64,000 nt of DNA, from positions 93,673,434-93,737,433 of the forward strand of contig OY754331.1 of assembly GCA_963573305.1 (NCBI GenBank), written 5' to 3'. Both the position numbers and the translations under genes were made by a program. Below, piece after piece: positions 51,801 through 59,516 of this stretch. Origin of the DNA: Pyrrhosoma nymphula (Eukaryota; Arthropoda; Insecta; Odonata; Coenagrionidae). Below the pieces are notes generated by a model. The model made no database searches. It was not told where the DNA came from and worked only from the letters and a program-made list of their open reading frames with translations. How positions within the stretch are numbered: position 1 is the first letter of the stretch; each line of letters opens with the position of its first letter.

Positions 51801-54800
51801 CTGCAAGCTTATGCTCTTAATCATCAATGTTAAGTAGCTATCAGCTAAATATGTGCTGTTAATTACGTTTTTAAGACACTGATTCAGGCCTAACTCAGTG
51901 GAAAAAAGTAATTTTAAATAAAAACTATAGCTTAGTATTTTTCACACTAAAATATAATACAGGAAATAGTTTCAGCAATTAGTTACCATTATCAATGCCT
52001 TGGGGATGAGCTGCTGAAACATTGGTCGGTGTTCAATTTCAGTGAGGAGAATGGTAAGGTTTCGTTTTATTAGCTATTAGTTACCACTCACAAATAGCCT
52101 AGTAAAGGCCAATGATCAGCAAAAGTGTAACTTTGAGATATTCTCACACTAATTTTATTGGCCGATAGAGGTTTTATCACATTTGTGTCATTATATAGTT
52201 TATTTCCACAGTAATATGGTGAAACTTGGTCGGCCAATGAAATAAGTTAAAGAATTTCCCTCGAATCGGGAGAAGTTAAACTCACGGTCTGGATCCCGCT
52301 CACTGCTGAGCGACACTGGAGGATGCGTCACGCAGTCCTCCTCATGTGATTGGTGGCCGTCCGGACGTCGCGTGGTTCTCGTGCGGTGTCGCTCGGTCGT
52401 CGTGGGCGGATGCGTGGGCCTCGTGGGACGCGGCGTGGGTGGTGGTGGAGGTGGTGGAGGTGGTTGTGTGGGAGGTGGTGGAGGTGGTTGTGTGGGAGGT
52501 GGTGGAGGTGGTTGTGTGGGAGGTGGTGGAGGTGGTTGTGTGGGAGGTGGTGGAGGTGGTTGCGTGGGAGGTGGTGGAGGTGGTTGTGTGGGAGGTGGTG
52601 GAGGTGGTTGCGTGGGAGGTGGTGGAGGTAGTTGCGTGGGAGGTGGTGGAGGTGGTTGTGTGGGAGGTGGTGGAGGTGGTTGCGTGGGAGGTGGTGGAGG
52701 TGGTTGCGTGGGAGGTGGTGGAGGTGGTAGCGTGAGTAATAGTGATGGAGTTGGTGGTGTGGTGGCACGTGGAGGTGGCGGAGTACTAGTTGAAGGACGG
52801 TAAGTCGTCGACATTGGCCTGCGTCCCATCGTCGTGGTGTGCCTCCGAGGTCTTTTGGTCGTGGTCCTCGGCCGTCTGGTCGTCTTTTTCCGGTGATGGT
52901 GATGCCCATGCTCCTCCTCGCTCTCCGACGACGAAGTCCTCTCATCCGTGTCGCTATCCGAACTTCCGCTGTCCTCCGATGATTCACTGCTCTCCGAACT
53001 GTACGAGTGCGAGTCGTATGATTCGAAGGACGAATCCGGGCTCCAGTCTGGAGCGATGGGGAACACTTGATTGCCAGGGTTTGAGGGAATTATTGGATGA
53101 CGTTGTTCGAATATGAGCCAGCGGGCTTTGTCCTGCTCTCCACTGTCTTCGGTTTGGCTCGTGACCGGTTCGACGTTGTCTGAAACGAATCACGTAAATG
53201 CAAGGTTTGAGATATAGAATTTACGAAAAGGAATTTTTAAAATGTGGTGAGGATGGGAGTAGTAGATACGAATAAATATTCTCAATAACAAGTCCACCTG
53301 GACCGAGAATCGAAACATGAAGATACACCAGGGCTGGATCTACAGTTTCTGTGACAGACAATGTTAAAAAGTACGTTAAAGTAAAGAATGGAATTAGAGT
53401 GTAAATACTCTTTGTTTAGTACTCTCATTTTTTGAAGGAATAAGTTTAAAATATTAAACTCTGATGAGAATGCCACGGACCCCCTGGGGCGTCATATGGC
53501 CGCTAGTCGATCTGACCCCAGCATTTCTTGGTTTTGCGGGTTATAGAGTGCCCTGACAGCCCTGACTAATGCGTAAACTGTCAACGCTCTCCAGGCTATC
53601 AAGTTCCCGTGGCAGTTTCATCAGGTTTTAGGGAACTCGACGTACTGCCATTATGGTCCACCAAGGACTGCAACGTGAGAGAATATGGACTTCAAAGAAG
53701 CCACTTTCAATGAGGTTAAATCCTCCATCATCCCTGATGCGGGGAATTCCTGCATATTAATTTTCGGCAAAAGTAACAACTTCAAGGAAGTGGTAGAGTT
53801 TAGCGTGGCTGCTATAGAACAGATTTCCAACGCCTGCAATGCTTCCAATCTTGACCCGGACGTGTTTTGTTTGAAACTAATAATGGATGGTACAACAAAC
53901 TAACCACATGTTCCACATGAGATGTATATTCTCTGTCTTTGGCCATCTTGATTTTTTTCATATAACTGGAATTACTTATAGTATAAATTGCCACAAATAA
54001 AATCCACCTGTACCGGCATTGAACCGGGGACCTTAGCCTTGCCGGGCCATTGCGCAGACCACTACCCCATCCAGGCCTCCTTTTGGTATTTTTGGAGTTT
54101 TCACGGGAACTATCTGTTACGCAATATCTAGTTACCCATGAATCCTCCAAAATTTCTGAGAGAATTAGGGCGCGTTCCACTTTTGGCTGACAGTATGAGC
54201 TTTATGGAGAGCGTTGTTGCCAGACTTACTCTCCGTGTGCTCAACTTTCGACCACGTTGGAGACCATTTTCAACTCCTCAGTAAATTTAATGCATTAACT
54301 TTAAGTAATAATGTATTTACATATTGAAAGGCTCCTAGATTAGTTAGTTAGGGTTAGAAGGGTCCTTGGCTAGTATGCTGCGTAGCACAATTAAGTAAGT
54401 AAATTTAATGTATTAACTTTAAGTAATGATATATTTACATATTGGAAGGCTCCTAGATTAGTTAGTTAGGGTTAGAAGGGTCCTTGGCTAGTATGCTGCG
54501 TAGCACAATTAAGTAAGTAAATTTAATGTATTGACTTTAAGTAATGATATATTTACATATTGGAAGGCTCCTAGATTAGTTAGTTAGGGTTAGAATGGTC
54601 CTAGGCTAGTATGCTGCGTAGCACAATTAAGTAAGTGAATTTAATGTATTAACTTTAAGTAATAATATATTTACATATTGGAATGCTCCTAGATTAGTTA
54701 GTTAGGGTTAGAAGGGTCCTAGGCTAGTATGCTGCGTAGCACAATATTAATATTTCCAGCTGCTATTGGCTACTCAGCACCTCCGGATATATGGAAATTT

Positions 54801-55648
54801 ACGCAGTTTCAAATGGTGTATAAAAGATGGTATTTCTGGTTAGAGTTTAGAAAAAAGAATTATTTTACGCACATTTTCAGAATCATGTTCTCGCAGAGAA
54901 ATTTTGCCCTCTAAAAATAATTGAAGTAGCTCCACAAGCTTATTTTGTTCTAAAACAAAGAATGAATTCTGACGGTTGTACTCAACAAAAAATATGCTCA
55001 TATAAGTATATTGTCCTCTCAAATCAAGAATTTAATAACCCCTCAAAGAAAGAATACCAACCTCATCTTATTTTCTTCTAAAATCAAGAATATTAACTTG
55101 AGGTCATATATAAGAGGAAAATCCTCTAGTTGCTATAGGATACCACTTAAATTTAGAATGCATTTTTTTTGGGTGGGAGCTTCACACTAGGAAAAATGTT
55201 GGTTGTTATTATTGTCGGCCCTTTACTTGTGGTTTTTGTGAATTTTTCTTTTCTCTAACCAGAAATACCAGCTGTTATACGCAATTTTAATCGTACTCAT
55301 CATAGCTTGTGTTCGCATACGGAAATGCCTACACAACAAAGGTACGAATTATCAAAATAATTCCAAACGATAAAGGAGAAAGTTCCCTATGGCACAGATT
55401 TTGTTTTGAAATTTTCTATCAATATTTGAAATCAATATTTTTGTGATCGTGTCCACGCAATATCATTCATTAATTTTTAACAAATTTCATTCAATTTAAT
55501 GATGTAAAAATGTAATCATAGCATGAAATTGGTAATTTTGCTTACCGTTAGTTTTTATTGGGTAATTTACGTTGTCTTCATTTTCACTGGTGACGGTCTG
55601 TACTAATATTAGTATCAGAACATATCCAAGTAGTCCAAATTTCTTCAT
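27634..55648 (-). CDS. Secreted animal haem-peroxidase-family protein lacking the haem/catalytic residues (pseudo-peroxidase)
   Basis: Eleven exons, transcribed leftward: 55648-55546, 53179-52286, 47252-47073, 45976-45806, 44260-44064, 40236-40020, 38666-38469, 35331-35190, 29635-29479, 29233-29057 and 27891-27634. All splice phases agree, giving about 897 residues. Residues 1-21 are a signal peptide. Residues 35-332 are a low-complexity extension. From about 360 the protein follows the animal peroxidase domain: YRSYDGTCNNLRNP, SYLDLSVLYGSS, LFVRHHNRLA, YDPTINP, STYNDARRLCGL and EQFARLRLGDRFF. Compared with myeloperoxidase numbering as I recall it, His95 is Glu441, Asp94 is Ala440, Gln91 is Met437, Arg239 is Gln591 and Glu242 is Lys594. 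His336 is Asn693, Asn421 is Asp775 and Arg424 is Ser778. No haem or peroxidase activity is expected. The C-terminus is uncertain. Confidence 0.85.
28340..28470 (+). mobile_element. Small non-LTR fragment in intron 10
   Basis: AATATGAGGGTGGGAGGGCA and following sequence match the LNIRVGGQK...EQFTYLGS part of the non-LTR family present at 7950-9395, in degraded form. Confidence 0.45.
28805..28912 (-). mobile_element. Truncated 3' end of a Penelope-like element
   Basis: About 100 bases (CTTGTTCGGGAATATATTGA to GTTGAAAACGGAGAG) repeat 33602-33704, the 3' end of the large Penelope-like element, with a few differences. The copies diverge immediately upstream of the endonuclease coding part. Confidence 0.75.
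29057..29233 (-). CDS. Pseudo-peroxidase exon 10
   Basis: TTTTCCAG acceptor, TCAAAG|GTGAGC donor. It encodes LGDSHKKMAGIDLIATDIQS, GRDLGISTYNDARRLCGLKR and AKKFKDFKD. The usual N-I-Q-R-G-R-D-H-G is D-I-Q-S-G-R-D-L-G, so the Asn that bonds the proximal His and the haem-propionate Arg are gone. Confidence 0.93.
29479..29635 (-). CDS. Pseudo-peroxidase exon 9
   Basis: TTCTTGCAG acceptor, GATGAT|GTAAGG donor. It encodes GDPSILEQGHNMDSALRGLT and AQPAERLDRSFIDD, matching the family's dxLLRGLaxQpaqkvD helix segment. Confidence 0.92.
29876..29920. repeat. Near-perfect palindrome, 20-bp arms
   Basis: TAAATTTAAGGACTCTCACA and its inverse are separated by five bases, with one mismatch. It lies in intron 8 of the pseudo-peroxidase, just left of the Penelope-like insertion. 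Confidence 0.7.
30795..31830 (-). mobile_element. 5'-truncated non-LTR retrotransposon inside the Tigger
   Basis: Minus-strand frames read YTDDQAFVSQSAKGL, KKTKVMRFSRNKK, EQFTYLGSILEENG and DIRCRIALAKEAFSK. After one frameshift near 31420 they continue with VKTLIWSVALYGSETWSMRR, RLEAFEMWVWRRM and LGKRGRGRKRIGILDEI. This is the C-terminal RT half of the family at 7950-9395. Its 3' UTR is a 135-bp direct duplication (30797-30931 and 30932-31050). It is the least decayed copy here. Confidence 0.85.
31870..33292 (+). pseudogene. Tigger-type DDE transposase, degenerate, with an 88-bp intron
   Basis: A CENP-B-like DNA-binding half (NGWVESFKARHNVVWSSVIG) precedes the DDE domain: ETGLFFRAL, SKERFTILICVNMAGELLKP, VILFLDNATCHP and QPMDQGIIRSLKAQY. 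The acidic C-terminal tail ends near 33165 and, in another frame, at 33290. The Asp expected before ETGLFF is Leu, and there are frameshifts near 32080 and 32590, so it is dead. The 5' end was lost where the non-LTR copy inserted. Confidence 0.85.
33654..34843 (-). pseudogene. Penelope-like reverse transcriptase/GIY-YIG frame, frameshifted
   Basis: The coding core of the element, with a YVDD active-site box near 34420 and GVY...YVG nuclease motifs near 33840-33800. Three reading-frame pieces (34843-34457, 34520-34380 in another frame, 34384-33654) follow each other in domain order. Confidence 0.85.
35190..35331 (-). CDS. Pseudo-peroxidase exon 8: proximal His replaced
   Basis: TTACAG acceptor, AATACA|GTGAGT donor. 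It encodes YDPTINPGAISDMVSAGFPL and TNTLISQQIQ, where active members have AFRFGHSLI. The proximal His is Asn693 and the preceding Arg is Pro690. Confidence 0.93.
35332..36325. other. Intron 7 sequence, nothing recognised
   Basis: AT-rich sequence between exon 8 and the Helitron fragment. Confidence 0.4.
36330..36890 (-). mobile_element. Helitron fragment (helicase-like N-terminal domain)
   Basis: The minus strand gives YRRCSPGDGG, FDVVNRWIVPYSPILIKTFN, EHINVELRN and, after a frameshift, CKYIYEHKGSDQAV. Next come STNESEWPIFRFPAHE, VTHLSVYLENGHRVYY and RLRTPQMTTLTVFLQ. These are the successive blocks of the Helitron_like_N region. Several stops and shifts; inactive. Confidence 0.8.
36900..38100. 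other. Intron 7 sequence, nothing recognised
   Basis: AT-rich; open frames at 37203-37388 and 37439-37717 lack recognisable motifs. Confidence 0.35.
38190..38420 (+). repeat. Non-LTR 3' tail, tandemly repeated
   Basis: CATGCCAAATTTCAGCTCAA occurs twice, at about 38199 and 38320. Each is followed by a GTGATTGAGxAACA segment and a TATAxTATTAGTAxGAT end, a 3'-terminal layout common in arthropod RTE-type elements. Confidence 0.6.
38469..38666 (-). CDS. Pseudo-peroxidase exon 7: catalytic Arg and Glu replaced
   Basis: AAACAG acceptor, ATAATAG|GTTAGT donor. It encodes ANSQVNKIVTLAALQTLFVR, HHNRLA, WDDEDLFQEARRIMIG and NDWLPLIIG. The catalytic Arg and haem-linked Glu of the R-x-x-E motif are Gln591 and Lys594. 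Confidence 0.93.
39050..39740 (+). mobile_element. Non-LTR retrotransposon C-terminal remnant
   Basis: Degraded plus-strand frames match the family: ELRNELAKEAFKMKKN, then FVKTLTWNVALYDS, a WRRM-like block and GVVTF..KGDRGENVGLPW. It includes a short 22-bp tandem duplication near 39480-39520. Located in intron 6. Confidence 0.65.
40020..40236 (-). CDS. Pseudo-peroxidase exon 6: calcium loop and YGSS motif
   Basis: TTACAG acceptor, TTTTCAG|GTAAGT donor. It encodes VNLIPSYLDLSVLYGSSPEE, RSHRLGRMKTKRPHRD and DARQVCGSKEKHDICYFSG. In the calcium loop the Asp and Ser ligands (Asp524, Ser526) remain and the Thr is Pro520. Confidence 0.93.
40320..40445 (+). mobile_element. Non-LTR C-terminal scrap
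   Basis: Encodes KRGRPRKNGK and then EVEMEKRGLVLGDWMDREKW, the usual extreme C-terminus of endonuclease-RT elements. It lies immediately upstream of exon 6 in intron 5. Confidence 0.6.
41130..41610 (-). mobile_element. Penelope-like fragment (linker before nuclease)
   Basis: A 158-codon open minus-strand frame contains NIMKDLYPIIKN, VSYKRPSNLRDILKSTKPSL and Cys-poor remains of the following segment. The PSLRDxLxxxK motif is typical of the linker between RT and GIY-YIG in Penelope-like elements. The nuclease itself is lost. Confidence 0.55.
41715..41890 (+). mobile_element. Penelope-like reverse transcriptase fragment
   Basis: The plus strand encodes YANLFMGHLETNFLKNQILK and FWARYIDDMLVIWPHG, the RT active-site block (YIDD). 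Its orientation is opposite to the adjacent fragment at 41130-41610. Confidence 0.7.
42640..43300. repeat. Diverged direct repeat pair in intron 5
   Basis: 42650-42860 and 43045-43245 share AACAGCCTTCTGGGAA, a TTTTAAGAATGT-type block, CTCCGTC and GCxCCGGAGATxxCTCTTTT in the same order. A CCGGCGTA...CCAACCAGGATCAG segment at 42922-42965 recurs at 43850-43895. Old duplication of unknown sequence. Confidence 0.55.
43420..43680 (-). repeat. Interspersed repeat copy, inverted relative to 46620-46860
   Basis: Shared blocks are GCACTCCAGAGAGA, ATCTCGTCAGAAAT, TTCTCAACTATTT and CGTGAAAAAAATGAGTxAAG. No coding capacity. Confidence 0.6.
44064..44260 (-). CDS. Pseudo-peroxidase exon 5
   Basis: AATCCAG acceptor, GAGCAG|GTGAGT donor (phase 0). 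It encodes DEAHQCCAHDGG, LPGSCMPIPVSKNDPFFSEF and RCIHYERTGISPEC, then RPIEQ. This is the Cys-rich segment and the equivalent of the C-x-x-F-x-R-S...REQ region. Confidence 0.92.
45806..45976 (-). CDS. Pseudo-peroxidase exon 4: distal haem site replaced
   Basis: TTCCACAG acceptor, CGCT|GTAAGT donor. It encodes LRTPRRSVEHGKDLPSSRKV and then QLVAIFWMFVAEDIFHL where family members have MQFGQFLDHDL. The distal His and haem-linked Asp are Glu and Ala, while the next Asp, a calcium ligand, is kept. Confidence 0.9.
46620..46860 (+). repeat. Interspersed repeat copy in intron 3
   Basis: Inverted partner of 43420-43680 and same orientation as 18430-18590. Confidence 0.6.
47073..47252 (-). CDS. Pseudo-peroxidase exon 3: start of the peroxidase domain
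   Basis: CTAAAAG acceptor, GACG|GTGAGT donor; phases 1 and 1. It encodes a Cys/Arg-rich linker (RRVCGRRRERCVCHRYG) then YRSYDGTCNNLRNPESG and PLSRLV, the conserved opening of animal peroxidases. Confidence 0.92.
47971..48653. mobile_element. TIR element (GGGGTCGTGCATAAAC ends)
   Basis: The left end GGGGTCGTGCATAAACTACG and right end (inverted) GGGGTCGTGCATAAACCAAG match for about 26 bp with three differences. The 683-bp interior has G-rich patches near both ends and no open frame. The target duplication is unclear. Confidence 0.65.
48660..50500. other. Intron 2 sequence, nothing recognised
   Basis: AT-rich, no supported feature. Confidence 0.4.
50505..50640 (+). repeat. tRNA-derived SINE, degenerate
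   Basis: A degraded A-box region (GCGGTGGCGGGTTGAAGTCA) and B box GGTTCGTACCC at the correct spacing, followed by unrelated 3' sequence. Confidence 0.5.
50650..52280. other. Intron 2 sequence next to exon 2
   Basis: No element or gene recognised; short open frames without motifs. Confidence 0.4.
52286..53179 (-). CDS. Pseudo-peroxidase exon 2: low-complexity extracellular extension
   Basis: An 894-bp exon runs from a GTTTCAG acceptor to a GACC|GTGAGT donor. In order it encodes an ordinary segment, then a Ser/acidic stretch (SSESSESSEDSGSSDSDTDE) and a His cluster (HGHHHH). A basic Thr/Arg/Pro region follows, then eleven PPPPPPTQ-type units, and RPTRPTHPP before EEDC and the domain. Many S-x-E and S-G sites suggest secretory-pathway phosphorylation or sugar attachment, and Thr/Pro tracts suggest O-glycosylation (inference). 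The large open frames on the other strand are shadows of this repeat. Confidence 0.85.
52439..52739. repeat. 24-bp coding minisatellite
   Basis: About twelve units of GGAGGTGGTGGAGGTGGTTG-TGTG encode the PPPPPPTQ repeats of exon 2 on the other strand. Units differ only at T/C in TGTG or TGCG and at one Gln-Leu border. The purine-rich strand is almost pure G/T/A with G runs. Confidence 0.9.
53283..53345 (-). repeat. Possible SINE 3' part
   Basis: A B-box-like TTTCGATTCTCGGTCCAGGT followed by GGACTTGTT resembles the copy at 53930-54085. Too short for more. Confidence 0.3.
53930..54085 (-). repeat. tRNA-derived SINE
   Basis: The minus strand reads GGATGGGGTAGTGGTCTGCG (A box) and CCCCGGTTCAATGCCGG (B box in a T-stem). 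A GGTGGATTTTATTTGTGGCA body follows. It lies in intron 1. Confidence 0.65.
54281..54745. repeat. Tandem repeat, four 118-bp units
   Basis: Units start at 54281, 54399, 54517 and 54635. Each runs from GTAAATTTAATG to GCTGCGTAGCACAATTAA, and they differ at only a few positions. Contains TTAGTTAGTTAGGGTTAGAA, but not a telomere array. Confidence 0.9.
55546..55648 (-). CDS. Pseudo-peroxidase exon 1: signal peptide
   Basis: The ATG is at 55648-55646. MKKFGLLGYVLILILVQTVT has a short basic start and a hydrophobic core, with likely cleavage after Ser21 before ENEDN. The donor is AACG|GTAAGC, phase 1. The start is chosen because it gives a complete signal peptide and joins in frame to exon 2; any 5'-UTR exon is unknown. 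Confidence 0.85.
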
Positions 55649-56299
55649 GATTGATCTGAAGAAATAAATCACCACAATATCATCAGTGATGTTAAAAAGA
55701 AATATAATACATTTACTTTATAACAGAAATTTTAATCAGTGTCACTTATTATCTTTTTAGTCAATTTAGAAATATTTATTTTTTGAGAAACGGTATTCTG
55801 CGTTTAAAATTTGCATGGTTAACGAGTAACACTTATCGCTGTAGTCGCAGCATGTCTTAAATAAGGTATTTTCCTCGTTGTTTGAACAGACTTGGTTGTT
55901 CTTGCTGATAACGGAGATTACAATTAAAACCAGTTTTACCAGCGGTTAAGAAACGTTGGGAAACTGTCGGACAGACTTGAAAAGCGTTCGGCATTACATT
56001 AGGAAATACTTAGCGATAAAGAAAAATAGCTACAGGAAATAGGAAATGACTTAGACCGAAAGAAAAAGGACTGGCTTTTATATGTTACACAATTTTTCAT
56101 CAGCTTGTGATTTCGTTCCCAGTTCCCTTCAATTATGTTCCTCGGCTATAAGTGAAATGACAACTTTAGAACACCAAATAGTGATGAAAAATAGCGTTAT
56201 ACCTCAGGCTGTATAAGAAGCATATAAATGACTTTAAGCCTCGCGTTAAGACGTGAAATTTATTTATTCTTCGAATAAGTTTCTAGTATTTTTCTCCAT

Positions 56300-57840
56300 G
56301 AACGAAAGTAGATGGGCGCGTTTTTCTTGAACTTACTTGTGCTATTAGCTCTTACGCATTTTAAGACAGCATTTCCTTCGTCTGGTAATTACCAGCTTAT
56401 ATCGTCAACATTGCTTCCATGTAAGATTATCGAGCCTATGATTGTTAGCAATACCATAAACTTCCTGGAAAACCGTAACTTATTTTACTGCAGTCAGTAC
56501 GGCTGCCGGAAAAGTATAAGATATTGCGAAACCCACCTAGGCTCTTCCTCCATGTGATCATAAAATCAGGCCATGCAAAAAGGCAAGATGAGGCGTTATT
56601 CTTGGATTTAAAGAAAGCATTCTCGTCACAAAAATCTAATATATAAATTATAATACTGTGGATTAAACCAAACAATGATAAATTGGATACATGTTATTCT
56701 AACTGTATTTAAATAAATTATATTAGTTCAAGAGTAAGCAGCAAAATTAGATTTTTGGCGATGTGGTCATCTTGCGACAAATTTACACAAAAGCAGACTT
56801 TAAGGTTTTATCATCGGCTAACGGGTGGTGTCTTGAGTAGAGGATAGGATTTAAACTAGCTTGATGCACAATAGTGCACGTTTTACGAAGTCACTCCAAT
56901 ACTAGGTATATCTTTAGTGAGAAGAGTAACCTTTAAGGTGTCAGACGAAGTCAGATATCAAGGTTTCACCGTAACTGCGGACCTAGGGCGGGATAAACAC
57001 AAATGAAACATTTGCGGAGCTGCATTATAGAAACCAGAATGAATCAAGCGAATGGTCGGACTTTTCTGGATTAAGAGTGAAAAAGAGATGCTACATCTAC
57101 AGCTACAAAATACCCTACAAACCACCTCAAGGGTGTGTGGTAGGGCGTGAGTAGTCACCAACCTGCATTACACTATACCCTAAATTTAGTGTAACTACGA
57201 CTATTGATGCATTAGCATAAATCTCTAATGCTTGTCACGAGGCGAAGCCTCATAAGCATGCATTACATTATAGATATGTTACCAATATTTGAGGGACCAT
57301 TAGTATTTATGTATGTTGTAACTACATAAACGGACAGAGATTCAAGAGATATGTTGAAAACATGCATGGCGTGCTGTAAGTACTAGGTAGAGGATAAGGA
57401 TAAAAGTATTAGGGAGTACTACTACTAGTAAGAGCTACACTACCTATAAATAAATAATTAAAAGTCTCATTGACATATGTGAAAAATGAGAACACATCGC
57501 ACTGTCTAGGCCACATCTCGAATACGCCTTTAGCATTTGGGACACTGCACCAAAAGATTTTATTCGCGAAGTGAATAAAATACGATGGAAAGCCGCACGC
57601 TTCTTTAAACACTACTACGAGTGAACTGAAATTGTCACGTAGCTGAGGAAGGACTGTTTTGACAGATGCTTGAGACTAGACATAGATTGCCTACTTAAAA
57701 AATTATTATCAGGCGAGTTTTAGTACGACAGGGAGGATATTATTTTGACCCCGCGCTTTTACTCTAGAACTGATGGAAGCGACAAAGTAATAAAAACACT
57801 ACTCTACCGAACAAAAACTCCTTCTTTTCACGCACCATTG
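56300..57840 (+). mobile_element. Jockey-like non-LTR remnant
   Basis: NYQLISSTLLPCKIIEPMIV and NFLENRNLFYCSQYGCRKS match the RT block NYRPISLTS...LxxxQHGFRxG. Downstream, RPHLEYAFSIWDTAPKDFIR and RWKAARFFKHYY match the conserved C-terminal region. Fragments such as VSDEVRYQGFTV lie between them. Many stops. The copy of the CTACAAAATACCCTACAAAC repeat at 57090-57165 lies inside. Confidence 0.75.
57090..57165 (+). repeat. Interspersed repeat (GGTGTGTGGTAGGG family)
   Basis: Second copy of the repeat at 25381-25450. Confidence 0.55.
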
Positions 57841-57844
57841 GTGA

Positions 57845-58800
57845 TTATGCCATAAAAGGGTGTGATAATAACATACAACTCATTGTTACATACAGTTCAC
57901 TTCTTTTCTCTGTACATTACGCACATTCACGTGGGTACACTCGCCTCATACTGTATTCCACGCAGTTTGCTCAGTCAAAGGCCTGGTAAGTCCCAGGGCC
58001 TGTTTGGGACTAAGCTTCTCCGCCTGTTGTCCGAATCCTCAGCCGAACACCGTGTCACCCTTGCCGCTGATGAAGAGAGGAGTTGTTCCACAGTCCGTTG
58101 CTCACGGGCAATGCAGACTCTGTGGTTCGTGTGACGGCCTTTTAAGCGCGTCGCCACTTAATTCGGCTGCCGATGAACCCCTGTGTCGGAAAGAGACTCG
58201 TTTCGAAGTCACGACGCTCAAGTGGGTCCGTATTCGATAACGCCCGCCCATAAGATATGTCCGCGTACCGGGTAATGGGTTAAGTCGTGGTTTCCCTTTG
58301 CTTCTCATGAATACATTTACATACAATTATATTCGCATGAGTTAAGACTTAATGTCCACACGTAAACGTTATCGCAACTTTTAAAGGCAGAGGGTTTTAA
58401 GTAATTGCTATTGCGAGTGACACTTGGGAGAGACAAGTGCGACTGCCTTCCACTTCGGAGAAAATTGAAGAAAGTCACAAATACGTGTTTCCCAAGACTT
58501 GTTATTACTAACTTACAAATACTGGTTTTAAACGAACGTAAGTTTCAAATGGAGATAAGCTGTACACGTAACCAAAAGCTGTTTTTTTATTTTTCAATTG
58601 ATCAAATTGACGTAAAGAATATATTAACGCAAGGGAAAAGATGAGAGGTTTATGAATGCTTGTTGTTGGGACTCGGAGGGATTCACATCGGTGTGAGAAG
58701 GAAGTGGCAGAGGGTCCTTGTGTTTCCGAAGGCGCTGCGGAAAGGCATAGGCAATGGGGGTCATTTCTAAATCTCTCCTCGATTAATTCCGCACTTATCT
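57845..58800. other. Intergenic sequence, nothing recognised
   Basis: Overlapping short open frames on both strands at 57860-58330 are GC-richer than the surroundings, but no motif is recognised. Confidence 0.35.
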
Positions 58801-59516
58801 GTAGTAGCTATAATTTGTCTGTCCGGCATTAAACAATAGCTTATATCTCGCTTAGTAATACTTCCAGCGATGAACAATTAGCACCAATGGAAAGAGGAGT
58901 TAATTTTACGTAACAAAGGTCCTTATAAATTTCATCCCCAGGTCGATAGAAAGGCTTCGTTTGTCAAAAATAACGCAATTTTATGTAAATATTAGCAATT
59001 TTATCCGTTATTAACAAACTCAACGAAAAACCAATGGTACCACGTGAAAGAGGGGTTAATTTAGCATTTAAATGATATCAAAGACCATACATTGCAAGAG
59101 TAAATTACCTACAATTAGTGATTATATAATAACAACAATTACTCGGAAACTACGATTTTATGCGTACCCAAATTTTCTTCGTGTAAGTTCTAAGATGCTC
59201 CTTCATCACCATGCCAAATTTCAACTGTATCATATCATAAACAAAGGATTTAGCATCCTGGGACAGACGTGACTAGAATACTTAATTTATTCACGGAGAT
59301 AGAAATATCATTCGCCTTTCACTTCCGCGAACCTCGGGAATATATCTGGATGTCGCCCAGACCATTTCCACATCCCACAGATGCATTCGCTTGCAACAGT
59401 GCGATATGAAATCCTTTCTTAGGTACCCCCACCCTCATATCCATCCTCTCAGACAGTCTAAAAGCGCGTTAAATCGAAGCGGGATATAAGCGCTGACAAG
59501 TATTCGACACGTGGGG

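Noticed and set aside
52346..52803. Long plus-strand open frames rich in Gly or Val-Glu-Trp opposite exon 2
   Set aside because: They are shadows of the 24-bp repeat, which has no stop in several frames; the minus-strand frame alone has splice sites, phase and domain continuity.
53685..53903. Plus-strand 72-codon frame in intron 1 as a nested gene
   Set aside because: No recognised motif, no promoter or polyadenylation signal, and a comparable frame exists on the other strand.
54281..54745. Telomere-like array because of TTAGGGTTAG
   Set aside because: The motif occurs once per 118-bp unit; the array is an ordinary tandem repeat, and arthropod telomeres are usually TTAGG.
54281..54745. CRISPR-like array
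   Set aside because: Units are contiguous without unique spacers and the genome is eukaryotic.
27634..55648. Ordinary processed or decayed peroxidase pseudogene
   Set aside because: Introns are present, all ten junctions keep phase, and no stop or frameshift occurs in about 897 codons.
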